NCBI RefSeq assembly: GCF_001936575.1
Contig: NZ_MSMP01000001.1
Location: 347,436 to 411,435, forward strand
Reading direction: 5' to 3'
Length of the DNA: 64,000 nucleotides
Source of the DNA: Tenacibaculum agarivorans
Lineage (GTDB): Bacteria > Bacteroidota > Bacteroidia > Flavobacteriales > Flavobacteriaceae
The first letter of the stretch is position 1, and each line of letters begins with the position of its first letter. Positions 7,014 through 15,872 of the stretch are shown here, piece after piece. Under the pieces are notes generated by a model. The model had not been told where the DNA came from. It did not search any database and was given only the letters and a program-made list of their open reading frames with translations. The translations under genes and the position numbers were made by a program.

Positions 7014-8841
7014 TTAGAGGTACTTGAATTGCTATTTGGGTTCCTTTTTCTAATTCACTAGAAATAGCCAACTTACCATTTAATTCCCCAACTCTCTCAT
7101 CCATATTTTGTAAGCCAATTCCTTTTTTAGAATTATTTGTGTTGAAACCTTTACCGTTGTCTTGAATATCCAAATGTACAGCTTTTTTATGTACTTTAAA
7201 ATTTATATCTATTCTAGATGCTTCGGCGTACTTCTGACAATTCTGAATGCTTTCTCTAATACTTAAATATAATACTCTTTTTATGGACTGATTTACATTG
7301 TGCCAATTGATCTCTTTTAGTCCATGTACCCTAATGATAAACCCTGGCTCGAAGTAATCACTAATTAGGTTAATAATCTGATCTACAAAGTTTACTTTCT
7401 CAAAACTTACACTACTCAATTGATGCGATAGGTTTCGAACGTTTTCTTTTACCTCTTCTAATTTTTGTGCCTCTGGTAGTAACTGTGATTGCGCTAATTT
7501 TTGATGCAACAAACGTAAATCTCCAGCTACCTCATCATGTAACGATTTTGCAATTTGCCTACGTTCATTTTCTCTGGCTTGTATTTTTTGTAATTGCGCT
7601 TGATACAATAACCGTTTTCTACGAAAAGAAAAGAAGGAAATACTCGATAATAAAATAAGTACACTTAAAATAGCTACTAGCCAACCTATTATTTTTTGCT
7701 GTCGTTGCTTTTCTACTTCAGCCAAACGCTTTTCATTCTCTGACTTTAAAAAAGTGTTTTCTTTTTCTTTTTTATCCGTCTCATAACGGATTTTAGCAAA
7801 CTGATTTTTTAACTGACGTTCTTGTTGAAATAAACTGTCGTTTAAAGTTATATATTCTTCTAAATAGGCTTTAGATTCATTACCTGAGCTTAAAACAGAA
7901 AGTAATTGTAAAGCATCTAACCAACGCTTATTATTATGAGTTTGCTTGGCATATTTTAGAGCCTCAAGACCATATAGTTTAGCATTTTGGTTTTTATTTA
8001 TATCTATATAAAAATTAGCTATATTTAGTAAAGTAGTACTAACCCCTTGTAAGTTATTTTCTCTTTTTTTTATTTCTAATACTTTATTGTAGCGATTTAT
8101 TACTTGATCTTTCATCCCTAACTGCAACTCGCTAAATATTAAATTTTCTAATAGTAATGAGTATTGATGAGGGTGGTTTTGCTCTATACTATCGAACTTT
8201 AACCCCTTTAAAAAGTACTCTTTTGCTTTATTATGTTTTGATTGGTTTTGATATAAAAATCCTAAATTATTTATCGTAAACAAATACTCCCTATCATTCT
8301 TATTATTTTTATTGATCTCTAAAGCTTTATTATAATAAATAGATGCTTCTTCTTTTTTATCTAACTCTTCAGCAACAACACCGAGATTATTATATACTAC
8401 CTCAATGTATTTATATGATTTTATTGGTTCTAAATATTGCAAAGCTTCTATAGAGCTGATTTCACTGCCTAAAAAATCTTTTGCATTTCTCTGCAGTACA
8501 GCTAAACTTAACAAACGCCTACCAACTGCTAAAGAATCATTAATTAGCTTTGAAATGTTCTTTGATTCATGATAAAAATAAAAAGCACTATCATTTTTAT
8601 AAGTTAATTTATGCTGTAATGCTTTAAAATGATAGTATTTAGCAAATAAAATAGAGTCCCCTTCTAAATTATACAAAGAATCTACCTGAGTAGTTATTTT
8701 TTGTAACTTATTCAGATCTTTAGAAAAATATGCTTGTCTTCCTCTTTCTATCAACTCGTTTTTAATTGAAGGTCTTTCATTTAAATCCTGAGCAAATATG
8801 ACAAGAGGAAACAATAAAAAAATAAGTAGTCGTTTAATCAT
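7006..8841 (-). CDS. TPR-containing NarX/DegS-type sensor histidine kinase
   Basis: This 611-residue protein has a signal peptide (1-17) and about 360 residues of TPR-like helices (for example YNNLGVVAEELDKKEEASIYYNKALEI). A coiled stretch, one membrane segment (IIGWLVAILSVLILLSSISFFSF, about 390-412) and a HisKA_3 domain (ENERRQIAKSLHDEVAGDL, phosphoacceptor His in LHDE) follow. The HATPase has N-box SIRESIQNCQKYA, G1 DNGKGF and G2 GIGLQNMDERV. The TPR region should face the periplasm. It is co-transcribed with the NarL-type regulator (8-base overlap). Confidence 0.92.
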   Translation of the reverse strand: MIKRLLIFLLFPLVIFAQDLNERPSIKNELIERGRQAYFSKDLNKLQKITTQVDSLYNLEGDSILFAKYYHFKALQHKLTYKNDSAFYFYHESKNISKLINDSLAVGRRLLSLAVLQRNAKDFLGSEISSIEALQYLEPIKSYKYIEVVYNNLGVVAEELDKKEEASIYYNKALEINKNNKNDREYLFTINNLGFLYQNQSKHNKAKEYFLKGLKFDSIEQNHPHQYSLLLENLIFSELQLGMKDQVINRYNKVLEIKKRENNLQGVSTTLLNIANFYIDINKNQNAKLYGLEALKYAKQTHNNKRWLDALQLLSVLSSGNESKAYLEEYITLNDSLFQQERQLKNQFAKIRYETDKKEKENTFLKSENEKRLAEVEKQRQQKIIGWLVAILSVLILLSSISFFSFRRKRLLYQAQLQKIQARENERRQIAKSLHDEVAGDLRLLHQKLAQSQLLPEAQKLEEVKENVRNLSHQLSSVSFEKVNFVDQIINLISDYFEPGFIIRVHGLKEINWHNVNQSIKRVLYLSIRESIQNCQKYAEASRIDINFKVHKKAVHLDIQDNGKGFNTNNSKKGIGLQNMDERVGELNGKLAISSELEKGTQIAIQVPLNA

Positions 8842-8855
8842 TTACTTGTAAAATC

Positions 8856-8888
8856 AAAAAAACCATTATTTATCAAAAATAATGGTTT
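8856..8888 (-). terminator. Rho-independent terminator of the Gly-rich peptide gene
   Basis: A 12-bp stem AAACCATTATTT (8860-8871) / AAATAATGGTTT (8877-8888) is followed on the minus strand by seven T. It lies between the small peptide gene and the kinase start and isolates the two. Confidence 0.8.
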
Positions 8889-8921
8889 TTTTAATTTTCT
8901 AATTAGATAATTAGTCTATTT

Positions 8922-9059
8922 TTATCTATCACCATCTCCTGTTCCTGTATCTCCACCTCCACCTCCAGTAGATGTTCCGCCTCCTGTTGTAGGGCCTTCT
9001 TTTTCTTCGTTTGGAAATTTAGTAACTCCATTTTTTTGATTTTGAGTAATACTTAGCAT
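8922..9059 (-). CDS. Tiny Gly/Thr-rich peptide, 45 residues
   Basis: I chose the ATG at 9059; an in-frame ATG 66 bases upstream would add an unlikely N-terminus. The N-terminal half is charged and polar (MLSITQNQKNGVTKFPN), the C-terminal half is almost only Gly, Thr, Ser and Asp (TTGGGTSTGGGGGDTGTG). It has no Cys. The gene has its own terminator, and a candidate -7 element TATCTTTG at 9284-9277 would give a leader of about 210 bases. It resembles the 52-residue peptide 530 bases upstream in size and layout. It may be a secreted peptide or modified-peptide precursor; the function is unknown. Confidence 0.55.
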   Translation of the reverse strand: MLSITQNQKNGVTKFPNEEKEGPTTGGGTSTGGGGGDTGTGDGDR

Positions 9060-9360
9060 GTTTAGAATTTTAAAGTTAATAATACAATAATCACTTAAAT
9101 TTAAATCTTTCTGGCTAAAAAACACAATATACGACTCGTTTTCAACTGTAAATCAATAAATTGTTAGTTTTTTAACACGAATTTTAAATTTAGTTACTCT
9201 AATGTAAACTTATAATCTCTCTGTTTTTAGATTTTTCGTCATAGCTATTGCTAATTGACGTTAGTTTCCCTGTTTACAAAGATAAACAAACATTTTATTT
9301 GGGTAAGAGAAAAAAACAACGTCTTTACAGTGATCAGTTATCATTAATCAATTATCAATT
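9060..9360. other. Leader region of the Gly-rich peptide gene
   Basis: No gene was seen. On the minus strand it holds a possible promoter element TATCTTTG (9284-9277) and a weak hairpin CGTCA..TGACG (about 9240-9260). The rest is AT-rich without clear structure. Confidence 0.4.
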
Positions 9361-9409
9361 TTAGTTTCCTTCGAGTGCCTCAGGAAACGCTTTGTGATTA
9401 AGAAAAGAA

Positions 9410-9485
9410 AGTCTTTGCGAGTGAAACGCAGTGGAACGAAGCAATCTGTTGTTTGAGAAACGAGAAGCAAGAAACAAGAATCGAG
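9410..9485. repeat. Interspersed repeat copy R1
   Basis: It contains CTTTGCGAGTGAAACG, then GAAGCAATCTGTTGTTTGAG and AACGAGAAGCAAGAAACAAG. The same words recur at 9881-10035, 10044-10165 and 10798-10970. This is a family of non-coding elements of the kind often scattered in Bacteroidota genomes. Confidence 0.8.
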
Positions 9486-9536
9486 ACATATTTCTAGCCC
9501 CAAGGGAAGCACTTAAATTATTTCTAATGAAGACAT

Positions 9537-9565
9537 AAAAAAAACCGTTATTAACTAACAACGGT
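9537..9565 (-). terminator. Rho-independent terminator of the Cys/Gly-rich peptide gene
   Basis: Stem ACCGTT (9544-9549) / AACGGT (9560-9565) is followed on the minus strand by seven T. It lies 26 bases after the peptide stop. Confidence 0.75.
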
Positions 9566-9590
9566 CTTAAACTTTTAAAAGAAATATAAT

Positions 9591-9749
9591 CTAACAAACT
9601 TCTACAGTCTCATCGCAAACAGGTGTAGTGTTTACATCTCCGCTTCCATTACTTCCACCACCACCGCTTCCAGGACATGGTCTTCCTCCTCCATATACAT
9701 TTAATAATTCTTTTTTTACAATTGCAAACTGCTTTAAATTTTCTAACAT
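9591..9749 (-). CDS. Small Gly/Cys-rich peptide with double-glycine-like leader, 52 residues
   Basis: The N-terminus MLENLKQFAIVKKELLNVYGGG looks like a double-glycine leader (amphipathic helix then GGG). The rest (GRPCPGSGGGGSNGSG.., ending CDETVEVC) is glycine-rich with three Cys. The gene is bounded by its own terminator. Double-glycine leaders are cut by C39-type peptidase transporters and are typical of bacteriocin and RiPP precursors; none of that machinery is adjacent. The identification is from composition and leader shape only. Confidence 0.6.
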   Translation of the reverse strand: MLENLKQFAIVKKELLNVYGGGRPCPGSGGGGSNGSGDVNTTPVCDETVEVC

Positions 9750-9784
9750 AATTTTAGTTTTAAAAGATTAATAAAGAGGAAAAA

Positions 9785-9817
9785 TACTTTTGCAATACTT
9801 TTGCAATACTTTTAAAA
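9785..9817 (+). repeat. Three tandem TACTTTTGCAA units
   Basis: The 11-bp unit TACTTTTGCAA occurs at 9785 and 9796, with a third, imperfect unit at 9807 (TACTTTTAAAA). Two of the units are perfect TAnnTTTG -7 elements on the + strand, yet no gene starts nearby on that strand before the toxin-antitoxin genes. Confidence 0.6.
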
Positions 9818-9880
9818 CAAATTTTTGCTGTTAAAAAAAGGATAAAGTAATTTTTTGTGTTTGGGAGTGGAGCATGAACG

Positions 9881-10035
9881 TTTTTGCGAGTGAAACGAAG
9901 CAATCTGTTGTTTGAGAAACATGAAGCAAGAGGTGAGAGAAAACTAATTCAATACTGCTATTTAGAATACTGGAAATTACTAACTCTTAGTAATAAGATC
10001 ACTTCGGTCATTTCGATCCCTCGTGATGACGGAAA
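9881..10035. repeat. Interspersed repeat copy R2 (long form)
   Basis: It reads TTTGCGAGTGAAACGAAGCAATCTG, then CTAATTCAATACTGC..GGAAATTACTAACTC, and ends GATCACTTCGGTCATTTCG..CCTCGTGATGACGG. The same long form follows the toxin gene at 10798-10970. Confidence 0.8.
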
Positions 10036-10043
10036 AAATAAAC

Positions 10044-10165
10044 GTCTTTGCGAGCGATCCCTGGATGTTTCCTGAGGTTCTCGAAGGAAAGAGATGGGGA
10101 AGCGAAGCAATCTGTTGTTTGAGAAACGAGAAGCAAGAAACAAGAGAAAAGACTAATTCAATACT
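10044..10165. repeat. Interspersed repeat copy R3 (upstream of toxin-antitoxin)
   Basis: It includes GTTTCCTGAGGTTCTCGAAGG and GAAGCAATCTGTTGTTTGAG, and ends abruptly after ACTAATTCAATACT, where copies R2 and R4 continue. The segment 10067-10165 is nearly identical to 10798-10891 beyond the toxin gene. Confidence 0.8.
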
Positions 10166-10241
10166 TCTATCTTATTATAACAATGGAAAAGAATTTGTGT
10201 TTGATTCGTTTTTGGTGTATTTTTACATCAAACAATACATT

Positions 10242-10487
10242 ATGTCTAGACAAAGTATATCATTTACAAAACCAAACGATGAGTGGCTAAAAGCTCAAGT
10301 AGACAGTAAAGAATATTCAAGTAAAAGTGAGTTAGTTAACGACTTGATTAGACAAGCCAGAAAACAACAAGTTCAAATTGATTGGATTAAAGCTAAACTA
10401 GAAAAAGCTGAACATAGTGGATTTACAAACGATAGTAAAGAAAGTATTTTAGCACAATCTAAGTCTTTTCTAAATGGCCCAATATAG
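10242..10487 (+). CDS. ParD-like antitoxin
   Basis: This 81-residue protein has an N-terminal ribbon-helix-helix (SISFTKPNDEWLKAQVDSKEYSSKSELVNDLIRQ) and a charged C-terminal tail that would wrap the toxin. I chose the ATG at 10242 (MSRQSIS); upstream in-frame codons run through the repeat element and are not believable. The stop overlaps the toxin start by 14 bases. ParD proteins neutralise ParE and repress their own promoter. The pair sits between two copies of one repeat, consistent with a mobile or recently acquired module. Confidence 0.88.
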   Translation: MSRQSISFTKPNDEWLKAQVDSKEYSSKSELVNDLIRQARKQQVQIDWIKAKLEKAEHSGFTNDSKESILAQSKSFLNGPI

Positions 10488-10761
10488 GTTATCCAACGAA
10501 GCAAAAAATGACTTAATTCGGATTCATCACTACGGAGTTGAAAAATTTGGAATGACCCAAGCAGACAAATACTTTGAATCCTTTTTCAATTATTTTGACA
10601 TCATTGCTGAACGTCCTTTTTCCTTTGAATCCGTAGATTTTATAAAAAAAGGATATAGACGCTGTGTGTGCAGTGTTGACAGTATTTACTACAAAATAAA
10701 TGGAAACACTGTAGAAATAATGGCAATAGTAGGAAAACAAGATTTGAATGAAAAACTATGA
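10474..10761 (+). CDS. ParE/RelE-family toxin
   Basis: This 95-residue protein has the family layout: two N-terminal helices (SNEAKNDLIRIHHYGVEKFGMTQADKYFESFF), then a strand core with YRRCVCSVDSIYYKINGNTVEIMAIVGKQD. ParE toxins inhibit DNA gyrase; RelE members cut mRNA on ribosomes. Sequence alone suggests the ParE side because of the partner. It is translationally coupled to the antitoxin. No frameshift or missing core was seen, so the toxin is probably intact. Confidence 0.88.
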   Translation: MAQYRLSNEAKNDLIRIHHYGVEKFGMTQADKYFESFFNYFDIIAERPFSFESVDFIKKGYRRCVCSVDSIYYKINGNTVEIMAIVGKQDLNEKL

Positions 10762-10797
10762 TTCAAATTAAACCTCTTTATCAGCGGAACCCTTAAC

Positions 10798-10970
10798 GTT
10801 TCCTGAGGTTATCAAAGGAAAGATAAGGGGAAGCAATCTGTTGTTTGAGAGACGAGAAGCAAGAAACAAGAGAAAAGACTAATTCAATACTGCTATTTAG
10901 AATGCTGGAAATTACTAACTCTTAGAATGAGATCACTTCGGTAATTTCAATCCCTCGTGATGACGGAAAC
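10798..10970. repeat. Interspersed repeat copy R4 (downstream of toxin-antitoxin)
   Basis: It combines all parts: GTTTCCTGAGGTTATC, GAAGCAATCTGTTGTTTGAG, CTAATTCAATACTGC and the ending GATCACTTCGGTAATTTC..CTCGTGATGACGG. The first 94 bases match R3 in the same orientation, forming direct repeats on either side of the toxin-antitoxin pair. Confidence 0.8.
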
Positions 10971-10985
10971 ATATAGCAAGTTATT

Positions 10986-11516
10986 CTAACCTCTTAACTT
11001 ACAAAACAAATCCCATAACACTACTCCACAACTTACAGAAATATTTAGCGAGTGCTTGGTACCTAATTGTGGAATTTCAATACATACATTAGAAGCAGAA
11101 ACTACGTCTTGCTGTACGCCTTTTACTTCATTACCAAATACCACAGCATATTTTTGATTTGGTACTACACTAAACGTATCTAACATAGTACTATTTTCTG
11201 CTTGCTCTATGGATAAAACCTGAACACCTTCAGCCTTTAATTTTTCTACCAAGGTCAAGGTATCTTCTACATATTCCCAAGCTACAGATTCCGTAGATCC
11301 TAATGCAGTTTTATGAATTTCTTTATTAGGTGGTGTAGCGGTTATACCACACAAATATATTTTTTCAATTAAAAACGCATCCGAAGTTCTAAATACTGAA
11401 CCTACATTATTTAAACTTCTAATATTATCTAACACCACTATAATTGGCGTTTTATCAGCATTTTTAAACTCTTCTACAGATATTCTTCCTAGTTCGCTAT
11501 TTCTTAGTTTCCTCAT
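10986..11516 (-). CDS. SpoU/TrmH-family RNA 2'-O-methyltransferase
   Basis: This 176-residue SPOUT methyltransferase shows the three family motifs: VVLDNIRSLNNVGSVFRTSDAF, YAVVFGNEVKGV and IEIPQLGTKHSLNISVSCGVVLWD (the trefoil-knot SAM site). I chose the ATG at 11516 (MRKLRNSEL); an upstream in-frame ATG adds 19 atypical residues that come from a repeat-like segment. It probably methylates a tRNA or rRNA ribose in the cytoplasm; the exact position cannot be told. Confidence 0.88.
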   Translation of the reverse strand: MRKLRNSELGRISVEEFKNADKTPIIVVLDNIRSLNNVGSVFRTSDAFLIEKIYLCGITATPPNKEIHKTALGSTESVAWEYVEDTLTLVEKLKAEGVQVLSIEQAENSTMLDTFSVVPNQKYAVVFGNEVKGVQQDVVSASNVCIEIPQLGTKHSLNISVSCGVVLWDLFCKLRG

Positions 11517-11519
11517 GTT

Positions 11520-11606
11520 TAGTTCGCAGTATATAGTTGGCAGTCGACAGTTATTTTTAAATAAAATATTCACAAACTGTTCACTGAAAACTGCCTACTG
11601 ATGACT
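11520..11606. repeat. Degenerate intergenic repeat between divergent genes
   Basis: The segment holds TTGGCAGTCGACAGT and ACTGAAAACTGCCTACTG, the kind of partly inverted GCAGT/ACTGC words that recur in Flavobacteria intergenic DNA. No gene was seen. Confidence 0.4.
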
Positions 11607-11646
11607 TTTTTCTATCTTCGCAAAACTAACTTAAAAATCTATAAAC

Positions 11647-14256
11647 TTGGCAAAAACAAAGGCAAAAAAGGTAACTCCATTAATGCAGCAATACAACGGA
11701 ATTAAGGCTAAGCATCCGGATGCTATGTTGCTATTTAGGGTGGGTGATTTTTATGAAACCTTTGGTGAAGATGCTATTAAAGCGTCAGAAGTTTTGGGTA
11801 TTGTATTAACCAAACGTGGTAATGGTAGTGAAAGTGAAACAGCATTGGCTGGATTTCCACATCATTCCTTAAACACTTATTTACCTAAGTTAGTAAAATC
11901 TGGTTTACGTGTAGCCATTTGTGATCAGTTAGAAGATCCAAAAATGACTAAAAAGATTGTAAAACGTGGAGTAACTGAATTGGTAACTCCAGGAGTGTCT
12001 TTAAATGATGAGGTGCTACAATCGAAAACCAATAACTTTTTAGCTGCGGTTCATTTTGATAAAAAACAGCTTGGAGTTTCTTTCTTAGATGTATCTACAG
12101 GAGAGTTTTTAGTAGCTCAGGGGGATGAAGCGTATATAGATAAGTTGTTACAGAATTTTTCGCCAAGTGAAATTTTGGTTCAAAAACAACATAAACAACG
12201 TTTTTTAGAAGCATTTACTAACGATTTCCATACCTTTTATTTAGAAGATTGGGTGTTTCAAAAAGATTATGGTTATGAAACGTTACTAAATCATTTCAAA
12301 GTAAAAAATCTAAAGGGGTTTGGTGTAGACGAAATTACAAGTGGTATTATTGCTGCTGGTGCGGTAATGTATTACTTGTCAGAAACACAACTGAATAAAA
12401 TTGAACATATTCAATCGATCAGTAGAATTGCTGAAGATTTGTATGTTTGGATGGATCGTTTTACGGTTAAAAACTTAGAATTGTATGGTGGTAATTCTGT
12501 AAACTCAGTTTGTTTATTAGATATTATCGATAAAACCATTTCTCCTATGGGAGGGCGTTTATTAAAACGTTGGTTGGCCTTACCATTGAAAGATTTAAAA
12601 CCAATTCAGCAACGACAAGAACAGGTTCAGTTTTTAATTGATAACGAATCATTTTTCGATACAGTTACTTATCAATTAAAACAGATTTCTGATTTGGAGC
12701 GTTTAATTTCTAAGGTAGCTACAGGTAAAGTTTCACCTAGAGAGGTTGTTTTATTAAAGAATTCGTTAAAAGCTATTCATCCAATAAAATCTGCTGCCGA
12801 AGCCACTAAAAATGCTACGGTAAAAATGATTGGTTCTTTACTAAAAGATTGTAATGATCTTATTGATAAGATTAGCGCAACTTTATTTGAAGATGCTCCT
12901 GTAAATATTAACAAAGGCAATGCGATTGCCAATGGAATTTCTGAAGAGCTGGATGAACTACGAAATATTGCCAATTCTGGAAAGGAGTATTTGGATGATA
13001 TGTTGGCTCGTGAATCAGAACGTACTGGAATTCCAAGTTTAAAAATTGCATTTAATAATGTGTTCGGCTATTATATTGAAGTCCGTAATACCCATAAAGA
13101 TAAAGTACCTGAAGAATGGATTCGTAAACAGACTTTAGTAAGTGCAGAACGCTATATTACTGAAGAATTAAAAGAATACGAAGCTAAAATTTTAGGTGCT
13201 GAAGATAAAATTCAGTCGTTAGAAGCTGATTTATTTATTGAACTGATTCAGTATATTGTAAAAGATGTGCAAGATGTACAAAGTAATGCACAACTCATTG
13301 CGCAATTAGATTGCTTATTGTCTTTTGCCAATTTAGCTAAGGAGAATAATTATGTGCGTCCTGTTATTGACAAAAGCACTACTCTTGAGATAAAAAATGG
13401 TCGTCATCCTGTTATTGAAAAACAATTACCAATAGGTGAAGAATATGTAGCTAATGATGTTGTTTTGAATCGTGAAGATCAACAAATCATTATGATTACA
13501 GGGCCTAATATGTCGGGTAAATCGGCAATATTGCGTCAAACGGCTTTAATTGTGTTGTTAGCACAAATGGGAAGTTACGTTCCTGCAACTGAAGCTAAAA
13601 TTGGTATCGTAGACAAGATTTTTACACGTGTTGGTGCTAGTGATAATATTTCGATGGGAGAATCTACATTTATGGTAGAAATGAATGAAACGGCTTCTAT
13701 TTTAAATAACATTTCTGATCGTAGTTTGGTATTGTTAGATGAAATTGGACGTGGTACCTCTACGTATGACGGAATTTCTATTGCTTGGGCAATTACAGAA
13801 TATTTGCATGAACATCCTTCAAAAGCAAAAACGTTATTTGCTACGCACTATCATGAATTAAATGAAATGACTACGACTTTTGAGCGTATCAAAAACTTCA
13901 ATGTTTCTGTAAAAGAATTAGAAGATAGCATTATCTTTTTACGTAAACTAGTTGCTGGTGGAAGTAATCATAGTTTCGGAATTCACGTAGCTAAATTAGC
14001 TGGAATGCCTAATGTGGTGATTCGAAAGGCTAATAAAATCTTAAAACAGTTAGAAGAAAGTCATGCTAACAAAAATGTTGAAGACACCTTAAAAGATGTT
14101 CAAAACAATGATATGCAAATGAGCTTTTTTCAATTAGACGATCCTTTATTAGAAGATATTAGAGAAGAGATTTTAACCACAAATATTGATACACTAACTC
14201 CTATTGAAGCTTTAATGAAACTGAATGAAATTAAGCGGATGTTAGTAAAGAAATAA
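11647..14256 (+). CDS. mutS: DNA mismatch repair protein MutS
   Basis: This 869-residue, full-length MutS recognises mismatches and recruits MutL. The mismatch-reading motif is F-Y-E at residues 35-37 ([10 protein letters not shown]). Connector, lever and clamp domains follow, then the ATPase with Walker [15 protein letters not shown] (about 617-630), Walker [13 protein letters not shown] (about 695) and ATHYHEL. I kept the TTG start at 11647 because [20 protein letters not shown] matches the usual N-terminus and the next ATG would remove part of it. No frameshift was seen, so repair should be functional. Confidence 0.97.
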   Translation: MAKTKAKKVTPLMQQYNGIKAKHPDAMLLFRVGDFYETFGEDAIKASEVLGIVLTKRGNGSESETALAGFPHHSLNTYLPKLVKSGLRVAICDQLEDPKMTKKIVKRGVTELVTPGVSLNDEVLQSKTNNFLAAVHFDKKQLGVSFLDVSTGEFLVAQGDEAYIDKLLQNFSPSEILVQKQHKQRFLEAFTNDFHTFYLEDWVFQKDYGYETLLNHFKVKNLKGFGVDEITSGIIAAGAVMYYLSETQLNKIEHIQSISRIAEDLYVWMDRFTVKNLELYGGNSVNSVCLLDIIDKTISPMGGRLLKRWLALPLKDLKPIQQRQEQVQFLIDNESFFDTVTYQLKQISDLERLISKVATGKVSPREVVLLKNSLKAIHPIKSAAEATKNATVKMIGSLLKDCNDLIDKISATLFEDAPVNINKGNAIANGISEELDELRNIANSGKEYLDDMLARESERTGIPSLKIAFNNVFGYYIEVRNTHKDKVPEEWIRKQTLVSAERYITEELKEYEAKILGAEDKIQSLEADLFIELIQYIVKDVQDVQSNAQLIAQLDCLLSFANLAKENNYVRPVIDKSTTLEIKNGRHPVIEKQLPIGEEYVANDVVLNREDQQIIMITGPNMSGKSAILRQTALIVLLAQMGSYVPATEAKIGIVDKIFTRVGASDNISMGESTFMVEMNETASILNNISDRSLVLLDEIGRGTSTYDGISIAWAITEYLHEHPSKAKTLFATHYHELNEMTTTFERIKNFNVSVKELEDSIIFLRKLVAGGSNHSFGIHVAKLAGMPNVVIRKANKILKQLEESHANKNVEDTLKDVQNNDMQMSFFQLDDPLLEDIREEILTTNIDTLTPIEALMKLNEIKRMLVKK

Positions 14257-14274
14257 TATTTGTTTTTCTAATTA

Positions 14275-15774
14275 TTACCAATCTGTTATAGAAGCATAAT
14301 TTAAGTTATAGGTATCCCTAAAAATAGCGGGGTAATTATCATTGTATTTTTTGATCCATTCTGGATAATAATATGTAGCTTTTAAGGTATCTCCTTTCCA
14401 TACATACTTTGCAAAAGGTTTTCCTTTTTCTGGAACATTTTGTAAATCAAAGTTATCACTAAGACCACTTTTAAATTTACAATCCATGTCTTGAGACCAA
14501 ATCAACTCTACTTCTGTGTCAGAAATAATTTTAACAGGGTACGTATAATAACATTGACTATGCAATTCAATTATTATTCCTTGTTTAGAAATTCTTAATT
14601 CACCCCATCGACTAAAAATAGAATAGTAATCTAAATTAATTAAAAAACCACTAAATACATATCCTAATCTTTTTGTATTACTTTCCTTATCTATAAATTC
14701 AGTTTGATACCAATAGCCTTCAATAGGATACTCTTCTTCTTTATCATTATACTTCATTTCAATATCTGTCTTCTCTAGAATAGTTATCTCAGTACCATAA
14801 TCAAATTTACCTATTACATTACCATATGAAGCTGGTTGATCACGAATAAGTAGGCCGTTTTTTGCAAAAACTTTATATCTATTATTTAGAGTAATGTGGG
14901 GCTTGTATTTGTATTTTTCTCCATCCCATGCGAGAATCTCATTACAATCAATTACTAAATCGTTAACTTCATTTGTTTTTGATGCCAACACTCCCAACCT
15001 TTTTATACTTCTTTTCGGTATTGCTATATTTCTATTAGGATTATATTCATGAAATAGCACGTCTAACTTATCAAATCCTTTGGTAATTTTATTATATGTT
15101 AAAGTCAATTGATCTATATGACCATCATTATCTAAATCAAAATCAATATACTTTCTAGACTCAACAATCGATTGGTTTTCGATGAGGTTTATACAATCTA
15201 CTCCAGTAATTGCCTTTCTTTTGCCTACTTGATTGACAGAAACTCTCTTAAAATTATAACCATCCAATACAAAAACCTCTTCTTTATCATCACAGGAAAG
15301 TGTTGTTGTATTACTGTAAACACTTGCAGCATGAGTCTCAATAGTGAAATGAAGTTTCTCTTCTTTCATTTCCATTTCAATACCATTCCAAGCTTTTCCT
15401 ACTTCTTTTGTTCTTCGAAATTTTTTTCCATCATAAGTCATAATGAAATAAGAACTTCCTTCATGGCTTACATAACTATACTCACCTTTATCATAACATC
15501 CTTTTCTATTTTCTAACAAAACATCTAACGCTCCATCGTTATTAAAATCGTCTTGCAGTTGAATATACAAATTCAACTTTTCATTGTAATTAATAAGTAT
15601 CTGTTCTTTACCATTAACATTAGCCAATAATTGCCTACCACAATGATCTTTACCTTCTTTTAATTGATAAGAAATAGTAACATCCTGTTGTTTTAAAATC
15701 TCTTCTTTGTCGGTTTTGCAACACATCAAAGACATAAAAAAAGTTAAAATGGTACTACAGGAAAAAAACTTCAT
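14275..15774 (-). CDS. Lipoprotein with calcium-binding-like repeats and an SH3-like domain
   Basis: This 499-residue protein has a lipoprotein signal (lipobox LMCC near residue 18). Two segments resemble FG-GAP/EF-hand-like DxDxDG loops (DFNNDGALDVLL and DFDLDNDGHIDQLTL). Around 295-375 lies a bacterial SH3-like domain (YKVFAKNGLLIRDQPASYGNVIGKFDYGTEITIL). Bacterial SH3 domains often bind cell-wall peptides. The rest is not recognised. It stands alone, and its stop is 18 bases from the stop of convergent mutS. Confidence 0.7.
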   Translation of the reverse strand: MKFFSCSTILTFFMSLMCCKTDKEEILKQQDVTISYQLKEGKDHCGRQLLANVNGKEQILINYNEKLNLYIQLQDDFNNDGALDVLLENRKGCYDKGEYSYVSHEGSSYFIMTYDGKKFRRTKEVGKAWNGIEMEMKEEKLHFTIETHAASVYSNTTTLSCDDKEEVFVLDGYNFKRVSVNQVGKRKAITGVDCINLIENQSIVESRKYIDFDLDNDGHIDQLTLTYNKITKGFDKLDVLFHEYNPNRNIAIPKRSIKRLGVLASKTNEVNDLVIDCNEILAWDGEKYKYKPHITLNNRYKVFAKNGLLIRDQPASYGNVIGKFDYGTEITILEKTDIEMKYNDKEEEYPIEGYWYQTEFIDKESNTKRLGYVFSGFLINLDYYSIFSRWGELRISKQGIIIELHSQCYYTYPVKIISDTEVELIWSQDMDCKFKSGLSDNFDLQNVPEKGKPFAKYVWKGDTLKATYYYPEWIKKYNDNYPAIFRDTYNLNYASITDW

Positions 15775-15872
15775 ATAAGGTATTAATTGTAAATGAGAAG
15801 TAATGTTAAAGAAAATAACCCAAAATGAATATTATGATTGTATTATTGCCTGTATTAAAGTAATATTCGCAA

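Noticed and set aside
9361..9597. 78-codon frame on the minus strand
   Set aside because: It lies within the interspersed repeat and the terminator of the 52-residue peptide gene, and related frames appear in every repeat copy.
10023..10241. Upstream extension of the antitoxin frame
   Set aside because: The extension is translated repeat sequence; the ribbon-helix-helix begins at the ATG at 10242.
14275..15774. FG-GAP repeat protein or calcium-dependent lectin
   Set aside because: Only two isolated DxDxDG-like loops are visible, too few for a propeller or an assigned fold.
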